From Flavobacterium sp. Leaf82 (GTDB taxonomy: Bacteria; Bacteroidota; Bacteroidia; Flavobacteriales; Flavobacteriaceae): a stretch of DNA of 64,000 nt. Made by a program: the position numbers and the translations under genes. Location: the NCBI RefSeq assembly GCF_001422725.1, contig NZ_LMMA01000032.1, positions 1 to 64,000 of the forward strand, given 5' to 3'. Of the stretch, positions 1 through 7,628 are shown in pieces. The notes under the pieces were generated by a model, which searched no databases, was not told the origin of the DNA, and saw only the letters and a program-made list of their open reading frames with translations. The first letter of the stretch is position 1, and each line of letters starts with the position of its first letter.

Positions 1-106
1 AAAACGGAGGTGCTCACTTTGCACCGGAATTAGGTGGTCATTTTGAACTGGAATCAGGTGCTCACTTTAAAACGGAATGGGGTGATCAATATAACCGGAA
101 TTTGCA
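1..106. mobile_element. Probable terminus of an IS21-like insertion sequence
   Basis: The first 106 bases hold five imperfect direct repeats with the core CGGAA (or close variants), at about 5, 25, 49, 73 and 96. They alternate with GTGCTCACTTT or GTGGTCATTTT blocks at a 20-24 bp period. The array stops at TTTGCA, after which unrelated repeat sequence begins. Multiple short terminal repeats ending in CA are typical of IS21-family ends. No transposase gene is visible, because the element would lie left of the window. The IS21 assignment is inference from repeat architecture. It could also be a solo end left by a deleted element. Confidence 0.5.
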
Positions 107-1156
107 CTAGCGCGAGCGTCCCGCTCGTGAACACAAAGATTATATAACAAAAATGAAATTCAGTTGACGTGCACGAGCGAGACGCTCGCGCCTGCAGAAA
201 TGTAAAATTCCTTATAGTTTGTCATTTCGACTTAAGGAGAAATCTTCGTAAGTGACTCCGCAACGAAAGTTCAATCTTTGTCGAGCTTCTCGTGGAGATT
301 TCTCCTTACGTCGAAATGACAATATTGTGGTTATATTTATGAAATTCTATAAAAGTTCCGAAGGAACGAATCATATTGTAGGGATAGATTTTAATCCGTG
401 CAAGACAAAGAAATTTCGTAATTAAAATACAATTGTTTGTATAGACAAATCAACAGAAAAATTATTCACCTACAATCCCCCGCTAGCGCTAGCGTCCCGC
501 TCGTGAACACAAAGATTATATAACAAAAATGAAATTCAATTGACGTACACGAGCAGACGCTCGCGCCTGCAGAAATGTAAAATTCTATATAGTTTGTCAT
601 TTCGACGTAAGGAGAAATCTTCACAAGTGACTCCACAACGAGAGTTTCAATCTTTGTCGAGCTTCTCGCGAAGATTTCTCCTTACGTCGAAATGACAATA
701 TTGTGGTTATATTTATGAAGTTCTATAAAAGTTCCGAAGGAACGAATCATATTGTAGGGATGGATTTTAATCCGTCCATGTCGAAGAAATTCCGTAATCC
801 CCGCTAGCGCAAGCGTCTCGCTCGTGAACAAAAAGATTTTATAACAAAAATGAAATTCGTAGATGTGCACGAGCGAGACGCTCGCGCCAGCAGAAATGTA
901 GAATTCCAAATAGTTTGTCATTTCGACGTAAGGAGAAATCTTCGTAAGTGACTCCGCAACGAGAGTTCAATCTTTGTCGAGCTTTTAGCGAGGATTTCTC
1001 CTTGCGTCGAAATGACAATATTGTGGTTATTTTTATGAAGTTCTATAAAAGTTCCGAAGGAACGAATCATATTGTAGGGATGGATTTTAATCCGTCCATG
1101 ACAAAGAAATTCGCAATCAAAATCCAATTGTTTGTATCGACAAAATCTGCATAAAA
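107..1156. repeat. Three tandem copies of a composite intergenic repeat (about 320-375 bp each)
   Basis: Copies lie at about 107-480, 484-800 and 802-1156. Each joins three modules in the same order. First is a GCGAGCGTCCCGCTCGTGAAC / CACGAGCGAGACGCTCGCG inverted pair. Second is a hairpin of about 100 bp bounded by GTCATTTCGAC and GTCGAAATGAC (221-320, 596-696, 917-1016). Third is a block containing ATTGTAGGGATGGATTTTAATCC. Copies 1 and 3 share a further tail ending near TTATTCACC(A/T)ACAATC, which in copy 3 is the 3' end of the next gene; copy 2 lacks it. Short open frames inside this region change frame between copies and are not genes. Confidence 0.85.
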
Positions 1157-1489
1157 TTATTCACCAACAATCTCACCAACACAACTCAAAAACTCAAATT
1201 CATCCAAAGGAAACATTTGTACAACAGTTTCCAGAATCAAACCTACATTTATAGATTGGTTTTTCTTTTCGGCGACATTATGCATATCGTGATCGAGTGC
1301 GAGAATACTTAATTTTAGCATATCGGTGATAATGCAGCCTAATTCAAAATAATTTAAAACCTTAATTTGTGCGATGTACGTTTCTGATTTGTCGTTTGCA
1401 GGTTTTAATGTGCGAAAATGTAGTGCCGTTAATTTTTTAAGTCTTGCTAAAGTTTCCATTTCATTTGTTTCCATTTCATTTGTTTCCAT
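1157..1489 (-). CDS. Small protein of unknown function
   Basis: This 110-residue protein has no signal peptide or membrane segment and was not recognised. The N-terminus is a 15 bp in-frame repeat giving METNE-METNE-MET, so three ATG codons (1489, 1474, 1459) could each start translation and none has a distinctive ribosome site. The remainder is a mostly helical-looking sequence (ILALDHDMHN, VGLILETVVQMFPLDEFEFLS). Its 3' end borders the composite repeat, and its last few codons have a match at the end of repeat copy 1, so duplication of the repeat seems to have taken in the end of this gene. It is divergent from the XRE regulator. It is probably a real gene but could be a decaying accessory gene. 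Confidence 0.5.
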   Translation of the reverse strand: METNEMETNEMETLARLKKLTALHFRTLKPANDKSETYIAQIKVLNYFELGCIITDMLKLSILALDHDMHNVAEKKNQSINVGLILETVVQMFPLDEFEFLSCVGEIVGE

Positions 1490-1603
1490 AAGGCGTTTAT
1501 TTTTAGTTGTATTTAATCATTTTACAATTAGACTCTTATTATTTTATAGAAAGAAAAATCGTACTTTTGTTTGACTTGGCGAAGGAAGTTATAGATTGTA
1601 TCG

Positions 1604-1625
1604 TACCAAACCTGTTTTGTTGGTA
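1604..1625. promoter_or_regulatory. Candidate operator: TACCAA-N10-TTGGTA inverted repeat
   Basis: A 6 bp inverted repeat with a 10 bp spacer lies about 67-88 bp ahead of the XRE-family regulator, within the divergent intergenic region. XRE regulators commonly bind such palindromes in their own promoter region. The assignment rests only on position and symmetry. Confidence 0.25.
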
Positions 1626-1655
1626 TGCGAACAGTCTAAATAAGTTTTTTACCAG

Positions 1656-1687
1656 TTGAGGTTTATAACACTTAATTATTATCTTTG
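1656..1687 (+). promoter_or_regulatory. Bacteroidota-type promoter of the XRE regulator
   Basis: TTG at 1656-1658, a 21 bp spacer and TATCTTTG at 1680-1687 match the Bacteroidota -33/-7 consensus (TTG, 17-23 bp, TAnnTTTG). The start codon follows only 4 bases later, so the transcript would have almost no leader. A second TACTTTTG box at 1562-1569 may be another promoter further upstream. Confidence 0.55.
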
Positions 1688-1691
1688 AATT

Positions 1692-2099
1692 ATGAGTACA
1701 CTAACAAAACCAAATCATATAGGGCGAAAAATAAGCCGTATTCGTGAACTTCGTGACATGAAACAGGAAGCTTTGGCGCAAGCTTTAGGAATAAGTCAGC
1801 AAACAATTTCGGCTATAGAAAATAGTGAAACCATAGAAGAAGAAAGACTTGTAGAAGTGGCAAAAGCACTTGGTGTAACTGTAGAAGCAATTAAGAATTT
1901 TCCAGACGAAGCTGCAATTAATTATTTTAATACTTTCAATGAAAGTCCTAATAACTATTTTGGACTTAATAATTGCACTTTCAATCCGTTAGATAAATTA
2001 ATGGAATCTGTAGAAGAAAATAAAAAACTTTACGAACGTTTGCTTCAGGCTGAAAAAGACAAAATCGAATATTTAGAAAAATTACTAAATCAGAAATAG
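1692..2099 (+). CDS. XRE-family helix-turn-helix transcriptional regulator
   Basis: This is a 135-residue cytoplasmic DNA-binding protein. Residues about 10-66 form an HTH_3/XRE domain: the IRELRDMKQEALAQALGIS helices, then QQTISAIENSE as the recognition segment and a closing ALGVTVEAIKNF helix. Residues about 100-135 (LMESVEENKKLYERLLQAEKDKIEYLEKLL) have a heptad pattern and probably form a dimerising coiled coil. The ATG at 1692 sits just after a strong TAnnTTTG box, which fixes the start. Its position next to a BRO-type phage gene and an IS end suggests an accessory regulator, but small XRE proteins of this design are also common on flavobacterial chromosomes. Its target is unknown. Confidence 0.85.
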   Translation: MSTLTKPNHIGRKISRIRELRDMKQEALAQALGISQQTISAIENSETIEEERLVEVAKALGVTVEAIKNFPDEAAINYFNTFNESPNNYFGLNNCTFNPLDKLMESVEENKKLYERLLQAEKDKIEYLEKLLNQK

Positions 2100-2170
2100 T
2101 ATTTTTTAATTAGATCAATAATGCAAATACTTTAATACCACAGAAAAAGTAGCGCTAAATATTATTCATA

Positions 2171-2204
2171 AAAAAAAGCAGCTCTTGTAGAGTTGCTTTT
2201 TAAT
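2171..2204 (+). terminator. Rho-independent terminator after the XRE regulator
   Basis: AGCAGCTC / GAGTTGCT form a stem around TTGTA, with an A-run before and a T-run after it. It lies about 75 bp after the regulator's stop codon. Confidence 0.65.
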
Positions 2205-2323
2205 TTAAGAGAAAGCAATACAAGATTATTGATATTTTACACTAATTTTCTAAATCAAAAGAAAGTTAGTGTTTAAACAAATTACAATAGTCATCTGTTA
2301 TAAATTAAAACTATTTATTGAAA

Positions 2324-3154
2324 ATGAAGGAGCAAGAAACAATACAAATATTTCAAGAGAAAAAAGTAAGAACCGTTTGGGATCAAGAGGAAGAAAAATG
2401 GTATTTTTCTATCGTTGATACTGTTCAGGTTTTAACTGATAGTCCAAATCCAAGAAAATACTGGAGCGTACTAAAAATACGTTTAAAGAAAGAAGGAAGT
2501 CAGTTGACTACAAATTGTAGTCAACTGAAAATGCAGTCATCTGATGGTAAATATTATAATACAGATGTGGCTGATACTGAGCAGTTATTTCGATTAATAC
2601 AATCTATTCCTTCCCCAAAAGCCGAACCATTTAAACTGTGGCTTGCTCAAATTGCAGCTGAACGTTTAGATGAAATGCAAGATCCGGAACTTTCTATAGA
2701 TAGGGCTTTAGATCAATATTTGCAATTGGGATATTCAGAAAGTTGGATAAATCAGCGATTAAAAAGTATTGAAATCCGTAAAGAATTAACTGATGAATGG
2801 AAAAACAGAGGAATAAAAGTAGGCAGTCAGTTTGCGACTTTAACAGATATAATCTCTAGTACATGGTCAGGAAAAACTACTAAAGAGTATAAAATGCTCA
2901 AAGGATTAAAGAAAGAAAATCTGCGAGATAATATGACAAATACCGAATTGATTTTGAATATGCTGGCAGAAGCCTCTACAAAAGATATTTCGGTTGCAAA
3001 TGAACCGAAAACTTTTGATGAAAATAAAGAAGTTGCCCAACAAGGGGGTAATGTCGCAAAAGTCGCTTTAAAAGAGTTAGAATCTAAAACAGGAAAAAAG
3101 GTTGTGACATCACTGAATGCTACTGATATTTTGAAAAAACAAATAGATAAATAA
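2324..3154 (+). CDS. BRO-N domain protein (phage antirepressor-like)
   Basis: The N-terminal 100 or so residues resemble the Bro-N domain of baculovirus BRO proteins and phage antirepressors: VRTVWDQEEEKWYFSIVDTVQVL, then NPRKYWSVLKIRLKKEG, and a DTEQLFRLIQSIPSPKAEPFKLWLA motif. The middle (about 105-200) carries an ERLDEMQDPELSIDRALDQYLQLGYSESWINQRLKSIEIRKELTDEW segment seen in chromosomal members of this group. The C-terminus is charged. The open frame begins at a TTG at 2318, but the ATG at 2324 gives 276 residues and is preferred. Bro-N proteins bind DNA. There are no other phage genes here, so this is either a phage remnant or a domesticated gene. Confidence 0.75.
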   Translation: MKEQETIQIFQEKKVRTVWDQEEEKWYFSIVDTVQVLTDSPNPRKYWSVLKIRLKKEGSQLTTNCSQLKMQSSDGKYYNTDVADTEQLFRLIQSIPSPKAEPFKLWLAQIAAERLDEMQDPELSIDRALDQYLQLGYSESWINQRLKSIEIRKELTDEWKNRGIKVGSQFATLTDIISSTWSGKTTKEYKMLKGLKKENLRDNMTNTELILNMLAEASTKDISVANEPKTFDENKEVAQQGGNVAKVALKELESKTGKKVVTSLNATDILKKQIDK

Positions 3155-3174
3155 TTTTCTAATATTTATTCATA

Positions 3175-3212
3175 AAAAAAAGCATCAGCAGAGGTTGATG
3201 CTTTTTTTATGG
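3175..3212 (+). terminator. Terminator after the BRO-family gene
   Basis: AGCATCAGC / GTTGATGCT stem with an AGAG loop, followed by seven T, 25 bp after the stop codon. Confidence 0.8.
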
Positions 3213-3334
3213 TTTGTTTTTAGATCAGATTTCTTGTGCATTGTTTGACTTTTTTATTTAATATTTTTTATTTCAAGTATTTAATATTAATATTACAAAT
3301 TAAGAAAACTATTAATAAAACCTAAAACTATTAA

Positions 3335-4942
3335 ATGAAAACAAAACTACTTTTAATTCTTTTTGCTTTATTTATTTCAAAAGTCAATGCACAACAGTTG
3401 ATCTATGATTTTTCGCCTGGCAATGCTCAATTTTTTAAAAAATTGGATCAGAAGATTTATTTTCAGGGATATGATACAAATAATGGAAGAGCATTATGGC
3501 AAAGTGATGGAACTGCTGATAATACTTTTTTATTCAAAGATACAGATAGTCGAAATGATTATGTTGGTACAATAGGAACCGGATCTGCAATTTTAAATAA
3601 TACCTTTTATTTTATAGCCTCTGATGAAAATTCTGCAGGAGAAATATGGAAGACAGACGGAACTGATGCTGGGACTGTAAAAGTTACAAATTTTATTAAC
3701 GAACGTGTTACAACACTAACAACAGCAGGAAACGCAATATATTTTTTAATAAAAAAAGAAGACGATAAGCTGGAGGTCTGGAAAACAAATGGAACAGATT
3801 CTGGAACTGTGTTGGTTAAAGAAATTTCATCTATATGGAACACGCCTACTTTTGAAGGGCAATGCAACAATATCTTTATATTTTCGATTCAGCCTGCCAA
3901 CACAAACGATTCAAGAGTTTGGAGGAGTGACGGAACTTCTGCAGGTACCTTTCCAGTAACCGAACAAATGGATGGTAATGGTTCAGGATTTGTAGGTGGT
4001 TCAGGAGGTACTAGTATTTTAACTCAGTTTATTGAATATAATAATAAACTTTATTTTGCGAGCAGGCATTTTTTATTTGAAACTGATGGTACACTAGAAA
4101 ATACAAAAAAAGTTGCAACTGTAAGAAATCCGTCAGTAGGTGGTTTAGTTAATTATGATGATGTTATAGCTGTAGATGGCAATTTGTATTTAATGTTTAT
4201 TTCTCTTAAAAATTTTACCAATAGTACAGGGAGTATAGAAATCTTGAAGTTTAACACCATAAACAATTCAATTGTTCAGGTTTATAAGCAACAAATTGAT
4301 AAATATTTTTCGGCATCAAACCTGACCAAAATAGGTAATTCTTTAGTTTTTACGACTTCGAATGCAACTGAAGGTACAGAGTTGGTTTCTTTAAATTTAG
4401 CCAATAATGTAGTTTCTAATATAGGAGAATTGGCAGTACTAAATGATTTAGATGAATTTCAAATACCATTCAATACTGAAGTCTCAACCCTAAAATTTAA
4501 TGAAAATCAATATTTTATTCATGGTGCGATAGATAAGGATGATAATCGAAAAGGATGGATATATGATTCGAATCTCAAAACGATAGAAAATATCCCTAAT
4601 CTGGATAACGTTCGACTCCCTTTTGAATTTAATAACTATTTATATTATTCTAAAGAAAATAAATTATGGAAATACAGCAAAAACTTAAGTAATCCATTAA
4701 TTGCAAGTAAACCTTCATTGTTATTTTATCCAAATCCTTCCACAGACTTTGTAAACATACAGTCTGAAAATAATAATGAAGTTGAAAGTGTGCAGATTTT
4801 TGATTTGAATGGAAAATTGGTAAGCAATAAAACTGACTTTAATGCTAATAAAATTGATGTCACCAGATTAAATCAAGGAGCATATATTTTGAAAGCTAAA
4901 GTTAATGGAACTGAAATTTCAAAAAAAATAATAAAGAATTAA
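3335..4942 (+). CDS. Secreted ELWxxDGT-repeat protein with T9SS type A sorting domain
   Basis: This 535-residue exported protein begins with a Sec signal peptide (cleavage probably after SKVNA, residue 19). Residues about 40-270 contain repeats of the form (E/L)(I/V/L)W-K/Q/R-S/T-D/N-GT-x2-GT, for example LWQSDGTADNT, EIWKTDGTDAGT, EVWKTNGTDSGT and RVWRSDGTSAGT, which suggest a beta-propeller-like fold. The last 80 or so residues start with FYPNPSTDFVNI and end with a GAYILKAKVNG...KKIIKN strand pair. This is the classic T9SS C-terminal signal, which directs export across the outer membrane with surface attachment or release. The target ligand is unknown. It is monocistronic, with a terminator on each side. 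Confidence 0.9.
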   Translation: MKTKLLLILFALFISKVNAQQLIYDFSPGNAQFFKKLDQKIYFQGYDTNNGRALWQSDGTADNTFLFKDTDSRNDYVGTIGTGSAILNNTFYFIASDENSAGEIWKTDGTDAGTVKVTNFINERVTTLTTAGNAIYFLIKKEDDKLEVWKTNGTDSGTVLVKEISSIWNTPTFEGQCNNIFIFSIQPANTNDSRVWRSDGTSAGTFPVTEQMDGNGSGFVGGSGGTSILTQFIEYNNKLYFASRHFLFETDGTLENTKKVATVRNPSVGGLVNYDDVIAVDGNLYLMFISLKNFTNSTGSIEILKFNTINNSIVQVYKQQIDKYFSASNLTKIGNSLVFTTSNATEGTELVSLNLANNVVSNIGELAVLNDLDEFQIPFNTEVSTLKFNENQYFIHGAIDKDDNRKGWIYDSNLKTIENIPNLDNVRLPFEFNNYLYYSKENKLWKYSKNLSNPLIASKPSLLFYPNPSTDFVNIQSENNNEVESVQIFDLNGKLVSNKTDFNANKIDVTRLNQGAYILKAKVNGTEISKKIIKN

Positions 4943-4964
4943 AGTCTATATCAAAAAAAATAAT

Positions 4965-5006
4965 ACATAAAAAAAACTCTCAGAAATGAGAGTTTTTTTT
5001 ATGTAT
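4965..5006 (+). terminator. Terminator after the T9SS cargo gene
   Basis: AAAACTCTCA / TGAGAGTTTT stem with a GAAA loop and eight T. Flanking ATACATAA/TTATGTAT bases extend the symmetry, so it may work in both directions. Confidence 0.85.
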
Positions 5007-5092
5007 TAAATTACCAGAGCTAAATTTGAAGTTTTAGAATCTCAAAAAATGCTGAGACAATTTAGAAAAGGAAAAACACATTAAATAGATTC

Positions 5093-5127
5093 ATAAAAAA
5101 AAGCACCAGCTGTAGCTGATGCTTTAA
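5093..5127 (-). terminator. Terminator of the 5154-5540 gene
   Basis: AGCATCAGC / GCTGGTGCT stem (minus strand) with a TACA loop and a run of T, 30 bp past the stop codon. Confidence 0.75.
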
Positions 5128-5153
5128 TCTTTTTTGGGCAAAAAAGGTGAAGC

Positions 5154-5540
5154 TTAACGACGAAATGAAGGACTTTCGTTTACTGTTTCGTCGAGCTTGA
5201 CGATTTTTGTTTTCTTAGCAGAAACTGTAATTTCATGTTTCGCTACTTTACCATTTTCTGTTACATGTAGGATGTAAGTTCCGGCAGGAAATGCCTCTAA
5301 ACTTAATGTTTTCGAAATTTCTAATTTGTCTGTCGCAGATTCTCCTGTGTACACTAAATTATTACTTTCGTCATAAATAGAAAAAACTGATTTCTCAACG
5401 GTGTTTAAAGTAAAGCTAACTACTTTTCCGTTTCCGGTTTTTATATTCAAGATATAATCCCCTTTTCCATCAATTGCATAAGTAAAGATTGTTGTTAAAA
5501 ATACGGCAACAACTAAGCCCATTTTGGTAAAATCTGTCAT
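5154..5540 (-). CDS. Small exported protein, paralog 1 of 3 (CTD-like beta-sandwich)
   Basis: This 128-residue protein has a hydrophobic signal segment ending near TIFTYA (residue 22) followed by IDGKGDY, the same cleavage context as the two paralogs downstream. The mature part (FTLNTVEKSVFSIYDESNNLVYTGE ... LEAFPAGTYILHVTENGKVAKHEITV) has the strand pattern of T9SS C-terminal domains and bacterial Ig-like folds, but makes up the whole protein with no cargo attached. It is the most divergent of the three and ends in a lysine-rich KKTKIV tail. It has its own promoter (TTG, 22 bp, TAGTTTTG) and lacks the 90-110 bp element found near the other two. Function is unknown. Confidence 0.75.
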   Translation of the reverse strand: MTDFTKMGLVVAVFLTTIFTYAIDGKGDYILNIKTGNGKVVSFTLNTVEKSVFSIYDESNNLVYTGESATDKLEISKTLSLEAFPAGTYILHVTENGKVAKHEITVSAKKTKIVKLDETVNESPSFRR

Positions 5541-5577
5541 GTTTTTTTTAAATGTTAATTACTATTTGTGGAACGTC

Positions 5578-5610
5578 CAAAACTACAAATTGAAATTTAA
5601 TTTAATGCAA
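5578..5610 (-). promoter_or_regulatory. Bacteroidota-type promoter of paralog 1
   Basis: On the minus strand, TTG (5610-5608), a 22 bp spacer and TAGTTTTG (5585-5578) match the consensus. The leader would be about 30 nt. Confidence 0.5.
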
Positions 5611-5776
5611 TAAAACTACTTTTTTTAATGTCTAAATTGCTGAATTAAAGATGTTTCTGTTGTTTATCTGAACTATGTACGTAAACAAAGGGATGTTGGA
5701 TGTTTTTTTTTTAATATTTTTTAATAGTGTGTAAATCACCCTATTGTATTTATTAGGAATAGTTTTGGAAAAATAA

Positions 5777-5846
5777 TTTACTAAAATATTTTAGTAAATT
5801 TTAGGCATAAAAAAACAGCTCAATAACCACAATGAGCTGTCTTAAA
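5777..5846. terminator. Palindrome plus terminator hairpin downstream of paralog 2
   Basis: ACAGCTCA (5815-5822) / TGAGCTGT (5833-5840), with a T-run on the minus strand, is the terminator of the 5915-6322 gene. Just beyond it is a perfect 22-nt palindrome, TTTACTAAAATATTTTAGTAAA, at 5777-5798. A near-identical hairpin (loop ATAACCACAA) follows paralog 3, so the terminator was duplicated together with the gene. The rest of 5541-5914 holds only the promoter of paralog 1. Confidence 0.7.
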
Positions 5847-5914
5847 AACGACTTTTCGTTTTAAACTTTACTAACTATCTAACCTCACTTTTATACTGTA
5901 TGAAGTATAATTTT

Positions 5915-6322
5915 TTAGCGTACTGCTACGCTTGTATTTTTGGCAGAAAAACCTGCTTTGTAACTTGATGAAACTGCTTTTGTAGATAATACAGTAGCAT
6001 CATCTGTTACGGTAATTTCATGTCTCACTTTTTTTATATTATCTTCAGCTTCTAAGTAATAAGTTCCTGAAGGAAACTCTTCTAAGCTAAAAGTTCTCAA
6101 AATTCCTTCTTTGCCTGACGCACTTTCAGAATAGATTAAACTACCATCTTTATCATAAATAGCCAGGTTTGCTTTTTGCACTTTATTAAGGGCAAATGTT
6201 ATTAGCTTTCCGTTTGCTTTTAATACATGAAGATTAAAATCTTCATTCCCGTCAATTGCATAAGTACTAATTCCTGAAAAAAGTACGGCACATACTAAAC
6301 TTAATTTTACAATCTTTTTCAT
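5915..6322 (-). CDS. Small exported protein, paralog 2 of 3
   Basis: This 135-residue protein is very similar along its whole length to the 6863-7276 product. Its signal peptide is MKKIVKLSLVCAVLFSGISTYA (cleavage before IDGNEDF). The mature domain reads LHVLKANGKLITFALNKVQKANLAIYDKDGS ... SLEEFPSGTYYLEAED ... KVRHEITV, strands resembling a free-standing T9SS-CTD or Ig-like sandwich. The C-terminal 30 residues are Ser/Ala/Lys-rich and end in SVAVR. A hairpin follows the gene, and a conserved upstream block carries the AACC-N6-GGTT palindrome 114 bp from the ATG. No enzymatic motif is seen. It is probably periplasmic or surface-exposed, and the AraC-type regulator nearby may control it. Confidence 0.8.
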   Translation of the reverse strand: MKKIVKLSLVCAVLFSGISTYAIDGNEDFNLHVLKANGKLITFALNKVQKANLAIYDKDGSLIYSESASGKEGILRTFSLEEFPSGTYYLEAEDNIKKVRHEITVTDDATVLSTKAVSSSYKAGFSAKNTSVAVR

Positions 6323-6390
6323 GATGTTTGTTTTTTAGATTAATAGTTCTAATTCTCTGATGCTAAATTACTTACATTATGAATGTTTTT

Positions 6391-6500
6391 TCACAACTCT
6401 ATTCTCCAATTTCGATGCTATATTCTCATTTACGAAACCGTTATAGGTTAAAATTTGAATTATATTTATCGTTTTTGTTAATTCGATTATTATTTTTCAA
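6391..6500. repeat. Shared upstream element, copy 1 (candidate AraC-regulator site)
   Basis: This 110 bp block recurs at 7345-7454 and, in part, at 7629-7716. The conserved core is ATTCTCATTT(A/G)CGAAACCG(T/A)TATAGGTTAA, containing the near-palindrome AACC-N6-GGTT at 6436-6449. It lies 114 bp before the ATG of paralog 2, the same distance as copy 2 before paralog 3. Confidence 0.75.
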
Positions 6501-6631
6501 CGTTTCTGGTAAATTAAGAGAATGTAAATTTATTTCTGCTTCTTACAAAAAAACAGGCAGAAAAAAGTTTTACCGCAATCCGGATAATCATCGAAGCAAA
6601 GTTTTTTTGGGCAAGGTTCTACACTAAAGCA

Positions 6632-6672
6632 AAAGTTCGCAAAGCTTAGTTTGACTTAGCTTTGCGAACTTT
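6632..6672. repeat. Long perfect hairpin (15 bp arms)
   Basis: AAAGTTCGCAAAGCT at 6632-6646 is exactly complementary to 6658-6672, with an 11-nt loop. It lies in the spacer between the two duplicated units. It is not followed by a T-run on either strand, so it looks like a dispersed intergenic repeat rather than a terminator. Nothing else is seen in 6323-6862 apart from the upstream element and the terminator at 6755. Confidence 0.6.
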
Positions 6673-6754
6673 GTGTATTTTTAAGTGTTGTAGATAAAAC
6701 CCTTAGATCTTTGCAGTTAAATTAAACCCTTTGGGATTACCTTAAAATAAGGCA

Positions 6755-6792
6755 CAAAAAAAACAGCTCAATAACCACAAAGAGCTGTTTCA
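6755..6792 (-). terminator. Terminator of paralog 3
   Basis: ACAGCTC (6763-6769) / GAGCTGT (6782-6788) with loop AATAACCACAAA and a T-run on the minus strand. It is homologous to the terminator of paralog 2. Confidence 0.7.
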
Positions 6793-6862
6793 AAACAATC
6801 ACGTTTTTAACTTTACTAACTATCTAACCTCATTTTTATACTTTATGAGAGTATAAACTTTT

Positions 6863-7276
6863 CTAGCGTACTGCTACGCTTGCATTTTTTGCAGTTGTAT
6901 CTGCTTTATATGATGACGAAACTGCTTTTGTAGATAATACAGATGCATCATCAGTAATTGTAATTTCGTGTCTTACTTTTTTTACACTGTCTTCAACTTC
7001 TAAGAAGTAGATTCCAGCTGGAAATTCTTCTAAACTAAATGTTCTTAAAATTCCTTCTTTACCTGAAGCATTTTCAGAATAGATTAAACTTCCGTTTTTA
7101 TCATAAATGCTTAAGCTTGCTTTTTGTACCTGATTAAGAGCAAACGTAATTAGCTTTCCATTAGCTTTTAATACATGAAGGTTAAAATCCTCATTTCCAT
7201 TTCCGTCAATTGCATAAGTACTTATTCCTGATAAAAGTACTGCACATACTAAACTTAATTTTACGATCTTTTTCAT
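6863..7276 (-). CDS. Small exported protein, paralog 3 of 3
   Basis: This 137-residue protein differs from paralog 2 at scattered positions and has two extra residues (IDGNGNEDF) after the signal peptide. It has the same CTD-like beta domain (ALNQVQKASLSIYDKNGS ... LEEFPAGIYFLEVEDSVKKVRHEITI) and the same SVAVR end. Gene, terminator and upstream element together form a unit of about 700 bp that matches 5808-6500, so a tandem duplication produced the pair. The copy nearest the AraC gene is probably the parent, because the regulator's own element is adjacent. Cargo-binding, structural or decoy roles are all possible, and the sequence does not decide. Confidence 0.8.
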   Translation of the reverse strand: MKKIVKLSLVCAVLLSGISTYAIDGNGNEDFNLHVLKANGKLITFALNQVQKASLSIYDKNGSLIYSENASGKEGILRTFSLEEFPAGIYFLEVEDSVKKVRHEITITDDASVLSTKAVSSSYKADTTAKNASVAVR

Positions 7277-7344
7277 AGCTCTATGATTTAAAGTTTTTTG
7301 TTCTAATTTTCTGATGCTAAATTACTCCGGATATCGCTTTTTTT

Positions 7345-7454
7345 ACACAACTCTATTTTCCAATTTATGTGCTATATTCTCATTTACGAAACCGTTATAG
7401 GTTAAAATTTGAATTAAATGAGGTGTTTTTGTTAATTAGGCTATTATTTTTCAA
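7345..7454. repeat. Shared upstream element, copy 2
   Basis: It matches 6391-6500, with the core palindrome at 7390-7403, 114 bp before the ATG of paralog 3. Between this and copy 3 (7455-7628) there is only AT-rich sequence with no gene. Confidence 0.75.
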
Positions 7455-7628
7455 ATATTTTAATTTGTTAAGTAATTCTGATTTTGTCTATTATTCTTAC
7501 AATAATGATATATGTCTATAAAAGAGGTCGAATTAATACGATATCTTAAAAAAATCAGCAATAAAAATATTAGTCGTTTAAAAAATGGGTAAAATATCAT
7601 TATTTGCTTTTTTTTAATTTGCCAAAAA

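Noticed and set aside
682-1154. Short open frames on both strands within the composite repeat
   Set aside because: They coincide with repeat modules, exist only in some copies, and encode low-quality sequence with no start signals. They are repeat shadows, not genes.
107-1156. CRISPR array
   Set aside because: Only three long copies exist, with no short repeat-spacer periodicity and no cas genes nearby.
6379-6627. 82-codon plus-strand frame between paralogs 2 and 3
   Set aside because: It covers the duplicated upstream element and AT-rich spacer. The equivalent frame is not kept in copy 2, so it is unlikely to be coding.
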